Numbered from the stretch's first letter, positions 29,766 to 40,953 are shown. The stretch is 64,000 nt of DNA from Sphingobium sufflavum (GCF_021403115.1 NZ_JAJSSH010000006.1:1-64000), one strand, 5' to 3'. Made by a program: numbers and translations. Notes: a model not told the origin generated them from the letters alone.

Positions 29766-29784
29766 AATGCAATTGACTCGCATT
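29766..29784. promoter_or_regulatory. Fur-like palindromic operator candidate upstream of nuoA
   Basis: AATGCAATTGACTCGCATT is a 19-base imperfect palindrome (AATGC at one end, GCATT at the other, most internal positions symmetric). It resembles proteobacterial Fur boxes and lies about 150 bases upstream of the nuoA start. Complex I needs many iron-sulfur clusters, so iron control would make sense. The site has not been scored against a matrix; it could be chance in an AT-richer spacer. Confidence 0.35.
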
Positions 29785-29859
29785 ATTGTTATGCGCCAAA
29801 GAAAGTCCTGAACCCCAAACCCCACCCCTCAAATCGGGCGAGTGGTGGGCATCATGCGC

Positions 29860-29892
29860 AAAAAACCCGCTCGCGACAATGTCGCCAGCGGG
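29860..29892 (-). terminator. intrinsic terminator downstream of suhB
   Basis: On the minus strand CCCGCTGGCGAC and GTCGCGAGCGGG pair (one G/G mismatch, ATT loop) and are followed by six T. It ends the suhB transcript 84 bases after its stop and insulates nuoA. Confidence 0.85.
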
Positions 29893-29975
29893 CCTTGTTA
29901 CGGGATCGACGTCGGGAGTTACCCCGCACACTCCGCCTGATTATGGGGACGGCCAATCGCCACCCTGGAACCCGA

Positions 29976-30794
29976 TTACCGCAGGGCGGTGGCCACCAGC
30001 TTGTGCAGCTTGCTGTGGATGGCGTCATTGGCGGCCAGAATCTCGGCGCGCTCCATCGGCTGATCGCCGCCACGGAAATCGGTCACGAAGCCGCCCGCCT
30101 CGCGGATGAGCAGGATACCAGCCGCGACGTCCCACGGCTTCAGGCCGCTTTCCCAGAAACCGTCATAGCGACCCGCCGCGACATGGGCGAGGTCGAGCGA
30201 AGCCGCGCCAAAGCGGCGGATGCCCGCCACCGACGGGGCAACCGCGCCAAAGATGCGCCCCCATTGCGCCATGTCGCCATGGCCGTGGTAGGGGATGCCG
30301 GTCGCGATCAGCGCCTCGGTCAGGTCACGCCGGGCGGACACGCGCAGGCGGCGGTCATGCAACCAGGCGCCCCGGCTCTTTTCGGCCCAATAGCTTTCGT
30401 CGGTCAGCGGCTGGTAGATCAGACCGGTGGTGACTTCGCCCCAGCCCGAACCATCGCGCTTCGGCTCCTGAACCGCGATGGAGATGGCGAAATGCGGGAT
30501 GCCGTGCAGGAAATTGCTGGTGCCGTCGAGCGGGTCGATGATCCAGCGCGGTTTCGTCGGGTCGCCCTCAATCGTGCCACCTTCCTCCAGCAGGAAGCCC
30601 CAGTCGGGCCGCGCCTTGCGCAGTTCCTCGACCAGCGTATCCTCGGCCCGCTTGTCCGCCAGGCTGACGAAGTCGGCAGGCCCCTTGCGGCTGACCTGCA
30701 AATGCTCGACCTCACCGAAATCGCGGCGCAGGCGCGGCGCGGTCTTGCGCGCGGCACGCTCGATGACGGTGAGAAGACCGGAATGGGCTACCAT
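29976..30794 (-). CDS. suhB: inositol monophosphatase family protein
   Basis: 272 residues of the lithium-sensitive sugar phosphatase fold. The metal sites are Glu70-Glu71 in FLLEEGG, Asp87 and Asp90 in WIIDPLDGTSNF, and the late Asp in SGLKPWDVAAGILL. The enzyme removes phosphate from inositol monophosphate or related phosphates. In E. coli SuhB also supports rRNA antitermination and processing, and this may hold here. An intrinsic terminator follows. It is not clearly in an operon with efp (138-base gap). Confidence 0.92.
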   Translation of the reverse strand: MVAHSGLLTVIERAARKTAPRLRRDFGEVEHLQVSRKGPADFVSLADKRAEDTLVEELRKARPDWGFLLEEGGTIEGDPTKPRWIIDPLDGTSNFLHGIPHFAISIAVQEPKRDGSGWGEVTTGLIYQPLTDESYWAEKSRGAWLHDRRLRVSARRDLTEALIATGIPYHGHGDMAQWGRIFGAVAPSVAGIRRFGAASLDLAHVAAGRYDGFWESGLKPWDVAAGILLIREAGGFVTDFRGGDQPMERAEILAANDAIHSKLHKLVATALR

Positions 30795-30932
30795 ATTTTA
30801 TCTCCCCCCTCCCGCGTGCGGGAGGGGCTGGGGGTGGGCAAGCGATCTTGCCACTGAAAATCCGGGGCGGATGCCCGCCATGCGCGCAAAGCCCCTGCCC
30901 CTCCCCGATTGGGGGGAGAGGCACGACGGCGA

Positions 30933-31496
30933 TCAGTCCGCCCGCTTCACATATTCGCGCTCATACACATCGACGACGATGCGCGTGCCGCTGACGATGT
31001 GCGGGGGAACCATGACGCGCACGCCATTGTCGAGGATCGCGGGCTTGTAGGAGGCGGAGGCGGTCTGCCCCTTCACCACCGCGTCGGCCTCGACCACGGT
31101 CGCCTCGACCGTTTCTGGCAGCGCGACGGAGATCGGACGCTCTTCATACAGTTCCAGCTGCACCATCATGCCGTCCTGGAGGAAGGCCGACGCCTCGCCC
31201 ACCAGGTCTTGCGGCAGGTTGATCTGGTCATAGGTTTCCGTGTCCATGAAGACGAGCATGTCGCCCTCGGCATAAAGATACTGGAAATCCTTGGTGTCGA
31301 GGCGGATGCGCTCGACCGATTCCGCCGAACGGAAACGGACGTTGTTCTTGCGGCCGTCGATCAGGTTCTTCAGCTCCACCTGCATATAGGCGCCGCCCTT
31401 GCCGGGCTGGGTGTGCTGAATCTTGACGGCGCGCCACAGGCCGCCCTCATATTCGATATTATTGCCGGGACGGATGTCCACGCCGCTGATCTTCAT
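30933..31496 (-). CDS. efp: elongation factor P
   Basis: 187 residues with the three beta-barrel domains of EF-P, which rescues ribosomes stalled on polyproline. The modified-residue loop is PGKGGAY with Lys33, so a lysine (not arginine) type is expected to need a lysyl modification enzyme not seen here. The start ATG at 31496 gives [12 protein letters not shown], the normal N-terminus. Several neighbours have proline-rich stretches (the NuoC tail, for example) that would depend on it. Confidence 0.96.
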   Translation of the reverse strand: MKISGVDIRPGNNIEYEGGLWRAVKIQHTQPGKGGAYMQVELKNLIDGRKNNVRFRSAESVERIRLDTKDFQYLYAEGDMLVFMDTETYDQINLPQDLVGEASAFLQDGMMVQLELYEERPISVALPETVEATVVEADAVVKGQTASASYKPAILDNGVRVMVPPHIVSGTRIVVDVYEREYVKRAD

Positions 31497-31621
31497 CGCG
31501 CGCTGCCTCAAGTTGAATCTGGAAAAGAGCCGGTGGCGGCACTTAGCGGCTGTGCGTCCCGGAGGCAAGTGCTGGCCAGTTACGGGACAGGCGGAGGGTT
31601 CCGGCCCAAGCTGGGCCATTG

Positions 31622-32458
31622 ATGCGCCGCACGCGCCGTGGAATGGTGCCCGCCATCATGTATTGCCAGACACGGTTCGCTCGCCCCCTCCTCGCCCCGC
31701 TCTTCCTCCTCGCCGCCATGGCGGGCGCACCCGCCGCTGCGCAGACGCTCAGCGAGGCGCGGGCGCTCAAGGTCGGGCAATATCTGTGGGACGAGGCCGG
31801 CGTCACCACGTCCGGCACGCTGTCCATGACCGTCAACATCGCGGAGCAGCGCCTCTATGTCTATCGGGACGGCCGGCTGATCGGCATGAGCACGGCGTCC
31901 ACGGGGGCGAAGGGCCACGCCACCCCGCTGGGGGATTTCACCATCCTCCAGAAGAATATGTGGCACCGCTCCAACCTCTATTCCAACGCGCCCATGCCCT
32001 ATATGCAGCGGCTGACTTGGACCGGCATCGCCATCCATGCGGGGCATCTGCCCGGCTATCCGGCGTCGCATGGCTGCATCCGCCTGCCCACCGCCTTTGC
32101 CCGGCGGTTGTTCGGCATCACCACCCTGGGCGTGCCCGTCACCATCATCGGCGCCAACCGCCGCCCGCTGGTGAAATTGCAGTTCGCCGACATCGAATGG
32201 CTGGCAGGGGACGAGGATGTGGTCGCGACCGCCCGTCCCCAAAATCTCCTCGAACCGCTCGACCGCCCGGCGATACGGCGCGATGCCGATCTGGCCAATC
32301 GCTATCGGCCCGATGATTACCTGATTGACGAGCGTGTCCTGCCGCCCCGCACCGGTCCCGTCACCGGCACGCCCCATTGGGTGGACCCGGCGGAGATGGC
32401 CGCGATGCGCGCAGGACGCTGGCAGCCCCGGCTCCCGTTCGAGCCGGTGCCGCAATAG
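31622..32458 (+). CDS. L,D-transpeptidase (YkuD) family protein
   Basis: About 278 residues. After an Arg-rich start comes a signal peptide (hydrophobic [13 protein letters not shown] then Ala-rich cleavage), so it acts in the periplasm. The YkuD active site is [20 protein letters not shown] with His139, His142, His150 and catalytic Cys152. It would form 3-3 peptidoglycan cross-links or attach proteins to peptidoglycan. The start may be ATG 31622, 31643 or 31658. It converges with thiE, the two stops being 3 bases apart. Confidence 0.9.
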   Translation: MRRTRRGMVPAIMYCQTRFARPLLAPLFLLAAMAGAPAAAQTLSEARALKVGQYLWDEAGVTTSGTLSMTVNIAEQRLYVYRDGRLIGMSTASTGAKGHATPLGDFTILQKNMWHRSNLYSNAPMPYMQRLTWTGIAIHAGHLPGYPASHGCIRLPTAFARRLFGITTLGVPVTIIGANRRPLVKLQFADIEWLAGDEDVVATARPQNLLEPLDRPAIRRDADLANRYRPDDYLIDERVLPPRTGPVTGTPHWVDPAEMAAMRAGRWQPRLPFEPVPQ

Positions 32459-32461
32459 GGG

Positions 32462-33166
32462 TTACTGATCGCGCAGCAGTGCGTCGAACGCCGCGACACC
32501 CGCGCCCGGTCCGCCCGGATGGCTCCACACCGCACCGCTGACCGCGATGAAGTCCGCGCCCGCCGCGATCAAGGAACCGGCGTTGTCCGCCGTAATCCCG
32601 CCGATGGCGACGCAGGGCAGTTCGAACACCGTCGACCACCAGGACAGGATCGACGGATCGGGGCGATGCGTCGTCTCTTTGGTGGTCGTGGGATAAAAGG
32701 CGCCAAAGGCGACATAGTCCGCGCCCGCATCCCCCGCTTCCATGGCCAGGTGGCGGCTGTCGTGGCAGGTCACCCCGATCTGCGCATCCTTGCCCAGCAG
32801 CTTGCGCGCTTCCTTCGGATCGCCATCGCCCTGTCCCAGATGGACGCCGTCGGCGCCGAGCCGCTGCGCCAGCGCGATGCTGTCGTTGACGATGAACGCC
32901 ACGTCCCGCTCCGCGCACAGCTTTTGCAGCGGCTCGGCGGCGGCGGCGATGGCGTCATCCTCCCACCCCTTGAGGCGGAGCTGGAACGCCGCGACCGTCC
33001 CGCCATCCAGCGCCGCGCGCAGCCGGTCGGGGAAATCCGCGCCGATGGACGGCGGGGAGATCAGGTACAGCTGGCACGGGAGGGGCAGGCGTCGCCCCTC
33101 CTGCTCGAACCGATCGGCAAAGCCGGGATCGAGCGGCCCCAGTTCGTCATCACCATCCTCGATCAT
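32462..33166 (-). CDS. thiE: thiamine phosphate synthase
   Basis: 234 residues, TIM-barrel. ThiE joins hydroxymethylpyrimidine diphosphate with thiazole phosphate. Conserved parts: [60 protein letters not shown] and [17 protein letters not shown], with [20 protein letters not shown] near the end. The N-terminus has about 30 extra residues. No TPP riboswitch is visible upstream. It follows the glutathione peroxidase gene on the map but is transcribed before it, with an 82-base spacer. Confidence 0.9.
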   Translation of the reverse strand: MIEDGDDELGPLDPGFADRFEQEGRRLPLPCQLYLISPPSIGADFPDRLRAALDGGTVAAFQLRLKGWEDDAIAAAAEPLQKLCAERDVAFIVNDSIALAQRLGADGVHLGQGDGDPKEARKLLGKDAQIGVTCHDSRHLAMEAGDAGADYVAFGAFYPTTTKETTHRPDPSILSWWSTVFELPCVAIGGITADNAGSLIAAGADFIAVSGAVWSHPGGPGAGVAAFDALLRDQ

Positions 33167-33248
33167 GCCGCCTCTCCGTGGAGAAACGCCATGCCGGTCA
33201 TGCTGTCAGGGACGGTCCATGCCATGCTACAGGTCATCGGGCGGGGTT

Positions 33249-33791
33249 TCAGCCCAGCGCCTTGTCGATGGCGGCGACCAGCGCCGGATCGTCCGGCGTC
33301 ACCTGTGGCGAGAAGCGGCCAACGACATTGCCGTCGCGATCCACCAGGAACTTCTCGAAGTTCCACAGCACTTCGGGATCTTCCGTCGCGTCGATGCCAT
33401 AGCCCTTGAGCCGGTCGCGCCATACCTGCGCGTCGCCATATTTCTCCGGCACCGCCTTCGTCAGTTCGGCGTACAGCGGGTGCTTGTCCGGGCCGGTCGC
33501 CACCAGCTTTTCGAACAGCGGGAAATCGACGCCATAATTGGTGGTGCAGAAGGTCGCGATCTCATCGTTCGTGCCCGGCTCCTGCTCCTTGAAGTCGTTG
33601 GCGGGGAAGCCCAGCACGACCAGGCCCTTGTCCTGATACTCCTTGTAGAGCTTCTCCAGCCCTTCATATTGCGGGGTCAGGCCGCATTTGGAGGCGACGT
33701 TGACGACCAACAGCACCTTGCCGGCATAATCGCCGAGCGTGGCGTCGGCACCCTTGATGGTCTTGAGCGGAATGTCCTGAATCGCGGTCAT
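33249..33791 (-). CDS. glutathione peroxidase family protein
   Basis: 180 residues, thioredoxin-fold peroxidase. The peroxidatic Cys36 is in NVASKCGLTPQYEGL, the Gln in LVVLGFPANDFKEQEPG and the Trp in LWNFEKFLVDRDG. Bacterial cysteine-type enzymes of this family often use thioredoxin rather than glutathione. No signal peptide. GGGAGAG lies about 8 bases before the ATG at 33791, which supports that start over the longer open frame. Confidence 0.93.
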   Translation of the reverse strand: MTAIQDIPLKTIKGADATLGDYAGKVLLVVNVASKCGLTPQYEGLEKLYKEYQDKGLVVLGFPANDFKEQEPGTNDEIATFCTTNYGVDFPLFEKLVATGPDKHPLYAELTKAVPEKYGDAQVWRDRLKGYGIDATEDPEVLWNFEKFLVDRDGNVVGRFSPQVTPDDPALVAAIDKALG

Positions 33792-33923
33792 CGGAAAAGC
33801 TCTCCCGTGGATTGATGTGCGGGTCATAGCCGCCGCTTTTCCAAAACAAAAGGGATCGTAGGATCTCCGGCGACCGCGCATCGGTTCAGCCTGGTGTCAG
33901 GCGTCATCCGGCAGGACGGCGCA

Positions 33924-34316
33924 ATGACACAGCCCCCGCCCCTCACCCTTTTCTCCGCCGCCGCCATCCTTGCCTTGACGGGCTGCGTCCATGGCCCCGG
34001 CACGCCCTTGCGCGAAGGCCCCGCACGGCTGGGCGAGACGGTATCGGTCGGCGGTCCCTCCGTACGCCCCGTTCGCCTTGTCGAGGACAGCCGCTGCCCG
34101 GACAATGCCCGCTGTATCTGGGCGGGCCGGGTCGTTGTGCGCGCGCTGGTGTCGGGCGGCCGCTGGTCGCGCACGATGGACCTCACCCTCGGCCAGCCCG
34201 CGCCGGTCGCGGACGGCGCGCTGACGCTGGTGGCCGTGACGCCGGGCAAGTCCACCACCCGACCCGTCAGGCCGCGCGACTATCGCTTCACCTTCGACTT
34301 TCAGGGCGGCCTGTGA
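33924..34316 (+). CDS. small lipoprotein of unknown function
   Basis: 130 residues. The N-terminus (ATG 33924) has a hydrophobic stretch ending in a lipobox, ALTGC, so lipid attachment at that cysteine is expected. The mature part contains DSRCPDNARCIWAGRVVVRA, a two-cysteine segment typical of small alphaproteobacterial lipoproteins, and a C-terminal DYRFTFDFQGG. The role is unknown. It is a single gene convergent with fba across a shared terminator. Confidence 0.75.
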   Translation: MTQPPPLTLFSAAAILALTGCVHGPGTPLREGPARLGETVSVGGPSVRPVRLVEDSRCPDNARCIWAGRVVVRALVSGGRWSRTMDLTLGQPAPVADGALTLVAVTPGKSTTRPVRPRDYRFTFDFQGGL

Positions 34317-34340
34317 TGAACATGACAGCACAGCGCGCAT

Positions 34341-34376
34341 AAAAAAGGGGCCGGAGGATATCCCCCGGCCCCTTTT
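34341..34376. terminator. bidirectional intrinsic terminator
   Basis: GGGGCCGG (34347-34354) pairs with CCGGCCCC (34365-34372). Four T follow on the plus strand and six T on the minus strand, so it can stop both the lipoprotein gene and fba. Confidence 0.85.
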
Positions 34377-34401
34377 ACCCCTTCCACTCAGGCGGAGAGG
34401 G

Positions 34402-35307
34402 TCATGCCTTGACGGTCGACGCCGCGTGGATCTCGTCGATCGCGCCGCCCAGCGAAGCGTCGAACTCATCGTCCGACATCTGGTGGCGCAGATCGTTGAG
34501 CAGCGCGCGACTGAAGCTCGCGATGATGCCACGGTTCTTGGCCAGTTCGGCGCAGGCTTCGGTACGGCTGAACCCGCCCGACAGCGCGACGACGCGCAGC
34601 ACGCGGGGGTGATCGACCAGCGGGTCGAACAGGCCGGCCTTGGTCGGCAGGCTCAGCTTCAGCATCACCTTGGCGTCGCCGGTCAGGGCGTCGAGCGCTT
34701 TCACCAGCTCCTCCAGCAGGATCTGGTCCGCCTCGGCGCGCTCGGCGCTCTTGATGTTCACTTCCGGCTCGATGATCGGCATCAGGCCATGGGCCAGCAC
34801 TTCCAGGCCGACCTCGAACTGCTGCTTCACCACGGCGGCGATGCCCTCGCGGTTGGCGAGGTTGATGACCGAACGCTCCTTGGTGCCATAGACGCCCAGG
34901 CTCTTCGCGCGGGTCAGCAATGTGCTGAGCGTCGGATTGGGCTTCATCACCTGAACGCCGTTCGCCTCGTCCTCCAGACCCTTGTCGATCTTGATGAAGG
35001 GCACCACGCCGCGCTCGGCCAGCACGGCCGGGACGGACCTGCCGTCGATCTCGCCGTCCATCGTGCGCTCGAACAGGATCGCGCCCAGCACCTTGTCGCC
35101 GTTGAAGCAGGGCGAGGTGATGATGCGCGAGCGCATCTGGTGGATCAGGCCGAACATTTCCTCATCGTCGGACCATGCGCCCTCTTCGATGCCATAGCCC
35201 TTCAGCGCCTTGGGCGTGGAACCGCCGCTCTGGTCCAGCGCCGCGATAAAGCCTTCGCCGGTGGCGATCTTGTTGTCAAAATCGATGCTCGTCTCGGTGC
35301 TGCTCAT
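34402..35307 (-). CDS. class I fructose-bisphosphate aldolase
   Basis: 301 residues. The N-terminus has FIAALDQSGGSTPKAL and the barrel has VVPFIKIDKGLEDEANG and KVMLKLSLPTKAG, with Schiff-base lysine candidates, fitting the class I aldolase that splits fructose-1,6-bisphosphate. It lies 226 bases downstream of pgk on the same strand and ends at a strong terminator, completing a tkt-gap-pgk-fba set. The class II enzyme is the more usual form in enterobacteria. Confidence 0.92.
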   Translation of the reverse strand: MSSTETSIDFDNKIATGEGFIAALDQSGGSTPKALKGYGIEEGAWSDDEEMFGLIHQMRSRIITSPCFNGDKVLGAILFERTMDGEIDGRSVPAVLAERGVVPFIKIDKGLEDEANGVQVMKPNPTLSTLLTRAKSLGVYGTKERSVINLANREGIAAVVKQQFEVGLEVLAHGLMPIIEPEVNIKSAERAEADQILLEELVKALDALTGDAKVMLKLSLPTKAGLFDPLVDHPRVLRVVALSGGFSRTEACAELAKNRGIIASFSRALLNDLRHQMSDDEFDASLGGAIDEIHAASTVKA

Positions 35308-35533
35308 CTGTTTTCTCCCATCATGCCATCTGGCACATCATCACCATGGCCCGATCGGGCCGTTGCGATGGCCGGTGCCGCAAGGCCCCGGCGCATCCGC
35401 GTCTCTTCCCGGCACGCCGCAAGCGGGTCGTGCCGTATAATGTCGTCCCGCGCCTATCCCGTTCCCGACGCACTCTCAACCGCCGGTAAGGATAGTCGGG
35501 GCGCCGCTCGTCCCGTTCAGGCGAGCAGGCCCT

Positions 35534-36736
35534 TCAGACGAGCAGGGCCTTCACGCCCGGCAGTTCCTTGCCCTCCATCCATTCCAGGAAGGCGCCGCCC
35601 GCCGTCGAAATGAAGGAGAAATCGCCCGAAACGCCCGCCTGATTCAGCGCCGCCACCGTATCGCCACCCCCGGCGACGGAGACGAGCGCGCCTTCCTTCG
35701 TCAGGGCGGCCGCGGTGCGCGCCAGCGCGACCGTCGCGGCGTCGAACGGTTCGATCTCGAACGCGCCCAACGGCCCGTTCCACACCAGCGTCTTGCAGGT
35801 CTTGAGCGCATCGCCAAAGGCTTCCGCCGCCGCCGGTCCCGCATCGAGGATCATCTCGTCATCCGCGACCTCATGCACATTCACCGTACGCAAGCTGGCG
35901 GGATTGGCCGCAAATTCCTTCGACACCACGACATCATAGGGCAGGTGGATGATGCACCCCGCCTTGTCCGCCGTGTCCAGGATCGCGCGCGCCGTATCGG
36001 CCAGGTCATGCTCGCACAGCGACTTGCCCACCGACACGCCGCGCGCCGCCAGGAAAGTGTTGGCCATGCCGCCGCCGATGATGAGGTGGTCGACCAGCGT
36101 GACGAGGTGGTTCAGCACGTCCAGCTTGGAGGAAACCTTCGCCCCACCCACGACCGCCGCGACCGGCTTGACCGGATTGCCCAGCGCGACTTCCAGCGCG
36201 TCCAGTTCCCGCTCCATGCTCCGTCCGGCAAAGGCGGGCAGCTTGTGCGCCAGTCCTTCGGTGGAGACATGGGCGCGGTGCGCGGCGGAGAAGGCATCGT
36301 TGACATACAGCTCACCGATCGCCGCCATCGCGTCGATCAGGGCCGGATCATTCTTTTCCTCGCCCGCGTGGAAGCGGGTGTTCTCCAATATCGCAATATC
36401 CCCGGCGCGCATCACCGCAACGCCATCGACCGCGGCCTGTCCGGCGCAATCGGGGATGAACTGCACCTGCCGACCCAGCACACGGGCCAGCGCCTGGCTG
36501 ACGAGGCTCAGCGACAGGTCGGGCGACTTCTGCCCCTTCGGACGGCCGAAATGGGCGAGGACGCACACTTTCGCGCCCCGGTCCGCCAGTTCGAGGATGG
36601 TCGGGGCCGCCGCGCGCAACCGCGTGTCGTCGCTCACCGATCCGCCCTGCATCGGCACGTTCAGATCCTCGCGCACCAGCACCACCTTGCCCGTGATGTC
36701 TCCCATGTCGTCGAGTGTCTTGAACGGCTTGGCCAT
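35534..36736 (-). CDS. pgk: phosphoglycerate kinase
   Basis: 400 residues. The substrate-binding start is [17 protein letters not shown], followed by LAHFGRPKG, the hinge [15 protein letters not shown] and the C-terminal nucleotide loop [13 protein letters not shown]. It makes ATP from 1,3-bisphosphoglycerate. It lies 89 bases downstream of gap, but an intrinsic terminator is between them, so pgk may depend on readthrough or its own promoter. A 17-base near-perfect duplication overlaps its stop (35522-35553). Confidence 0.97.
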   Translation of the reverse strand: MAKPFKTLDDMGDITGKVVLVREDLNVPMQGGSVSDDTRLRAAAPTILELADRGAKVCVLAHFGRPKGQKSPDLSLSLVSQALARVLGRQVQFIPDCAGQAAVDGVAVMRAGDIAILENTRFHAGEEKNDPALIDAMAAIGELYVNDAFSAAHRAHVSTEGLAHKLPAFAGRSMERELDALEVALGNPVKPVAAVVGGAKVSSKLDVLNHLVTLVDHLIIGGGMANTFLAARGVSVGKSLCEHDLADTARAILDTADKAGCIIHLPYDVVVSKEFAANPASLRTVNVHEVADDEMILDAGPAAAEAFGDALKTCKTLVWNGPLGAFEIEPFDAATVALARTAAALTKEGALVSVAGGGDTVAALNQAGVSGDFSFISTAGGAFLEWMEGKELPGVKALLV

Positions 36737-36788
36737 GATCGCTCCCTGTCTCGCGGTAATATTAGGCGTAATTTTTGTATGAGTATTG

Positions 36789-36816
36789 AAAAACCCCGCC
36801 GGTGGGTCCGGCGGGG
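36789..36816 (-). terminator. intrinsic terminator between gap and pgk
   Basis: On the minus strand CCCCGCCGG pairs with CCGGCGGGG around an ACCCA loop and is followed by five T. It lies 10 bases after the gap stop and 53 bases before the pgk start. Confidence 0.88.
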
Positions 36817-36825
36817 TCTGTCAGG

Positions 36826-37836
<1,011 letters not shown>

Positions 37837-37850
37837 GGACCTGTTCTCCC

Positions 37851-39818
37851 TTACTGTTGAGCCAGCGCCGCACGAATTTGCGGCGCGATCTTAGCGGCCG
37901 TCAGGCCGAAATGGTCGTAGAGCACTTCTGCGGGTGCAGAGGCGCCGAAGCTGTCGATGCCGAAGCGCAGGCCGTCGAGACCCGTGATCGCTTCCCATCC
38001 GAATGTCACGCCCGCCTCGATCGACACGCGCAGCACATCGGCCGGCAGGACGTCGTTGCGATAGCCCGCGTCCTGCGCGGTGAAGCGCGACATGGACGGC
38101 ATGGACACGACATCGACGCCGATACCGTCCGCTTCCAGCAAGTCACGCACATTTACCGCGATTTCGACTTCGGAACCGGTCGCGACGATCACCACCTTGC
38201 GCGCGGCGGTTGCGGCACGCAGCGTGTAGGCGCCCTTCGCCGACAACATGCCCGCTTCCTGGCGAAGCTGCGGCAGGTTCTGGCGGGTCAGCGCCAGCAC
38301 CGACGGCTTGTCGCTGTTTTCGAGGGCGAGTTGCCAGCATTCTGCCGTCTCGATGATGTCGGCGGGGCGGAAGACCTCCAGATTGGGGATCATTCGCATC
38401 GACATGACATGCTCGATGGGCTGGTGGGTCGGGCCGTCCTCGCCCAGGCCGATGCTGTCATGCGTCAGCACATAGATGGCGCGCGCATGCTGGAGCGCCG
38501 ACATGCGGATCGCGTTACGCATATAATCGGAAAAGACGAGGAAGGTGCCGCCATAGGGGATCACGCCGCCGTGCAGCGCCATGCCGTTCATCGCGGCGGC
38601 CATGCCGAACTCGCGAATGCCATAATAGACATAACGACCGGAATAATCGTCCTTCGACAAAGGCCCGGTGGATTTCGTCTTGGTGTTGTTGGACCCGGTG
38701 AGGTCGGCGGAACCGCCCACCATCGCCAGCACATTCTCGGTCAGCGGGCCGAGCGCCATCTCGCTCGCCTTGCGGGTCGCGACCTTCTGCGGCGCGGCCA
38801 GCAGCCCGTCGATGAAGGCGTCGATACCCGTGTCGGCGGGCAGTTCACCGGCCATACGCGCGGTGAACTCGGCACCGCGCGCGCTGGCGGCCATACGCGC
38901 TTCCCACTCGCCGCGCGCCTTCGCGCCACGCTGGCCAAAGCTGCGCCATTCGGACAGCACGTCCTCCGGCAGTTCGAACGGGGCGTGGGTCCAGCCCAGG
39001 CCTTCGCGCGTCGCGGCGATTTCGTCCGCGCCCAGCGGCGATCCATGGACATTATGGCCGCCCTGCTTGTTGGGCGCGCCCTTGCCGATGATGGTGCGGC
39101 ACGCGACCAGCGACGGGCGGTCGTCGGCGGCGGCCTCATCCAGCGCGCGGCGGATGTCGGCGAAGTCATGGCCGTCGCAGGCCGTGACATGCCAGCCGGT
39201 CGCGGCATAGCGGGCCAGAATATCTTCGCTGGTCGAGAGCGAGGCGTCGCCGTCGATGGTGATGCGGTTATCGTCCCACAGCACGTTCATGCGGCCCAGG
39301 CCCAGATGGCCCGCGAGGCCGATGGCCTCATGGTTGATGCCTTCCATCAGGCAGCCGTCGCCCGCGATCACCCAGGTGCGATGATCGACCAGATCATGGC
39401 CATAGGTCGCATTGAGGTGCCGTTCGGCCAGCGCCATGCCGACCGCCATGGCCAGACCCTGACCCAGCGGGCCGGTCGTGACCTCCACGCCCGCCAGTTC
39501 GAAATTCTCCGGGTGTCCGGCGCAGGGGCTGCCGAGCTGGCGGAAGTTGCGGATGTCCTCCATCGTCGGACGCGCATAGCCGGTCAGGTGCAGCAGCGAG
39601 TAGATGAGCATCGACCCATGGCCCGCCGACAGCACGAAACGGTCGCGGTCGGCCCAGTCCGGTCGCGATGCGTCATATTTCAGCACGTCGCGGAACAGGA
39701 CGGTCGCCACGTCGGCCATGCCCATCGGCATGCCGGGGTGGCCGCTATTGGCGGCCTGCACAGCGTCCATCGACAAGACCCGGATGGCCGAGGACAAGGC
39801 AGTATCGGAAATGCTCAT
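37851..39818 (-). CDS. tkt: transketolase
   Basis: 655 residues. The diphosphate-binding motif [20 protein letters not shown] lies in the N-terminal domain, with [17 protein letters not shown] near the start and the pyrimidine domain at [18 protein letters not shown]. It moves two-carbon units between sugar phosphates in the pentose phosphate pathway. It is the first gene of the tkt-gap unit. Confidence 0.97.
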   Translation of the reverse strand: MSISDTALSSAIRVLSMDAVQAANSGHPGMPMGMADVATVLFRDVLKYDASRPDWADRDRFVLSAGHGSMLIYSLLHLTGYARPTMEDIRNFRQLGSPCAGHPENFELAGVEVTTGPLGQGLAMAVGMALAERHLNATYGHDLVDHRTWVIAGDGCLMEGINHEAIGLAGHLGLGRMNVLWDDNRITIDGDASLSTSEDILARYAATGWHVTACDGHDFADIRRALDEAAADDRPSLVACRTIIGKGAPNKQGGHNVHGSPLGADEIAATREGLGWTHAPFELPEDVLSEWRSFGQRGAKARGEWEARMAASARGAEFTARMAGELPADTGIDAFIDGLLAAPQKVATRKASEMALGPLTENVLAMVGGSADLTGSNNTKTKSTGPLSKDDYSGRYVYYGIREFGMAAAMNGMALHGGVIPYGGTFLVFSDYMRNAIRMSALQHARAIYVLTHDSIGLGEDGPTHQPIEHVMSMRMIPNLEVFRPADIIETAECWQLALENSDKPSVLALTRQNLPQLRQEAGMLSAKGAYTLRAATAARKVVIVATGSEVEIAVNVRDLLEADGIGVDVVSMPSMSRFTAQDAGYRNDVLPADVLRVSIEAGVTFGWEAITGLDGLRFGIDSFGASAPAEVLYDHFGLTAAKIAPQIRAALAQQ

Positions 39819-40265
39819 AATAGATAGTGGCCCTATCGACGCCGGACGAAGATCCAGACTTGTGGAGGGGGTGGTGATTCGCGCGCGCCCCGTTTGTCGT
39901 CAGAAGGCCGAATCGTCAACCGCAAGGGGACCGCGCAGGCGATGACATATACTCAGACAGATCGACATTGGGACGTTGCGAACACATTGGTTCGCACTTG
40001 TTTCCGCCACCCTGAATCCCGTCGGCAACCATTTGGCGCCACCTCCCGATTGTGGGAAAAGGGGCGCTGGTTTCATCGGCATGACGCGATTTTCAAGGCG
40101 TCGCCGCGACGCCGGCTGCCAATCGCCCCTTATTGTGTACGCAAGACAGGGTAGAGACTGGACGGGCTGCTATATATAGTCGGCCTGCCGAAGCATGTGG
40201 CGGACCTCGCATAGCTTTTGCGCATGGCTTTTGCATTGTCCGAACGCCGTGATAAGGGTCGCTCC
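39819..40265. other. intergenic region between tkt and the zapA locus
   Basis: 447 bases between divergent genes. No convincing ORF or RNA was found. An AT-rich CTATATATAG at about 40170-40179 could be part of the promoter for the rightward zapA/6S locus; the tkt promoter should also lie here. Confidence 0.4.
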
Positions 40266-40622
40266 ATGACCAGCGACCGCATGATGCAGGCCATTGGCCG
40301 GATTGAAAGGGCCATCGCCCGGCTGGAAACAGCCACGGGCCGGGGCCGCGACCAATCCGCCCGGCAGAGCGACGAGATTGGACGGCTCCGCGCCGCGTTA
40401 CAGCAGGCGGAGGCGCGCAATGATGCGCTCACGCAGGAACTGGAGCAGCAGCAGGAACTGGTCGGGAGCGGTCCGCAGGCCGCCTTCGCCCATGCCGACC
40501 CCGATGGGCAGGCGCCGGACCCGCACGCGATGAACCCCTTTTCTCATGACAAGGCGCTGGCGGCCCTCCGGTCGCTCGATTCGCTGATCGACGATCTTCA
40601 GAAGGCGCGGCGGGATGGCTGA
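40266..40622 (+). CDS. coiled-coil protein encoded with zapA
   Basis: 118 residues. The first 75 residues are Ala/Gln/Arg/Glu-rich and should form a coiled coil (IGRIERAIARLETATGRG...ALTQELEQQQELV). A Pro/Asp-rich linker and a short C-terminal helix LRSLDSLIDDLQKARRDG follow. There is no recognised catalytic motif. The stop overlaps the zapA start by 8 bases, so it is coupled to a cell-division gene and may help ZapA bundle FtsZ; ZapB-like coiled coils act so elsewhere, but homology is not claimed. Confidence 0.72.
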   Translation: MTSDRMMQAIGRIERAIARLETATGRGRDQSARQSDEIGRLRAALQQAEARNDALTQELEQQQELVGSGPQAAFAHADPDGQAPDPHAMNPFSHDKALAALRSLDSLIDDLQKARRDG

Positions 40623-40953
40623 AGTCAAAGTGACCATCGCCGGGCGCTCCTACGCCCTGCACTGCCGCGACGGCGACGAACCGCGCCTCCACCAGCTCTC
40701 CCGCATGATCGCGGACCGGGTGGACAAGGTAAAGGCGTCCAGCCCCGGCCTGACCGAGGTGCGGCAATTCCTGTTCGCCGCGCTGCTGCTGGCCGACGAC
40801 CTGTCGGACGCGCAGGCGGAGGCCAAGCGCGCCCGCGACGAAGCCCCCGCCCCCTCCGTGGAGGATATAGCGACGGTGCAGGCGCTCGAAACGCTGGCCG
40901 AACGGCTGGAGAGCATCGGACAGGCCCTTGCGGCGGACACGCCTGCCCCCTAA
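40615..40953 (+). CDS. zapA: cell division protein ZapA
   Basis: 112 residues. The N-terminal VKVTIAGRSYALHCRDGDEP and the helix with LSRMIADRVDKVKAS match ZapA, which binds FtsZ and stabilises the division ring. The C-terminal helix forms the dimer/tetramer coiled coil. Its position upstream of 6S RNA and the 5-formyltetrahydrofolate cyclo-ligase gene is a conserved order in proteobacteria. Confidence 0.9.
   Translation: MAEVKVTIAGRSYALHCRDGDEPRLHQLSRMIADRVDKVKASSPGLTEVRQFLFAALLLADDLSDAQAEAKRARDEAPAPSVEDIATVQALETLAERLESIGQALAADTPAP

Larger units (their letters stand above)
29615..29975. other. intergenic region upstream of the nuo operon
   Basis: This 361-base spacer holds the suhB terminator (29860-29892), a Fur-like palindrome (29766-29784) and the nuo operon promoter region on the minus strand. 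No coding potential was seen. I could not pick a clear -35/-10 pair. Confidence 0.5.

Noticed and set aside
33167-33248. Possible TPP riboswitch upstream of thiE
   Set aside because: The conserved CTGAGA and ACCTGATC-type elements are absent and the spacer is too short.
37857-39827. 656-codon open frame opposite tkt
   Set aside because: Same antisense composition; transketolase is clear on the minus strand.
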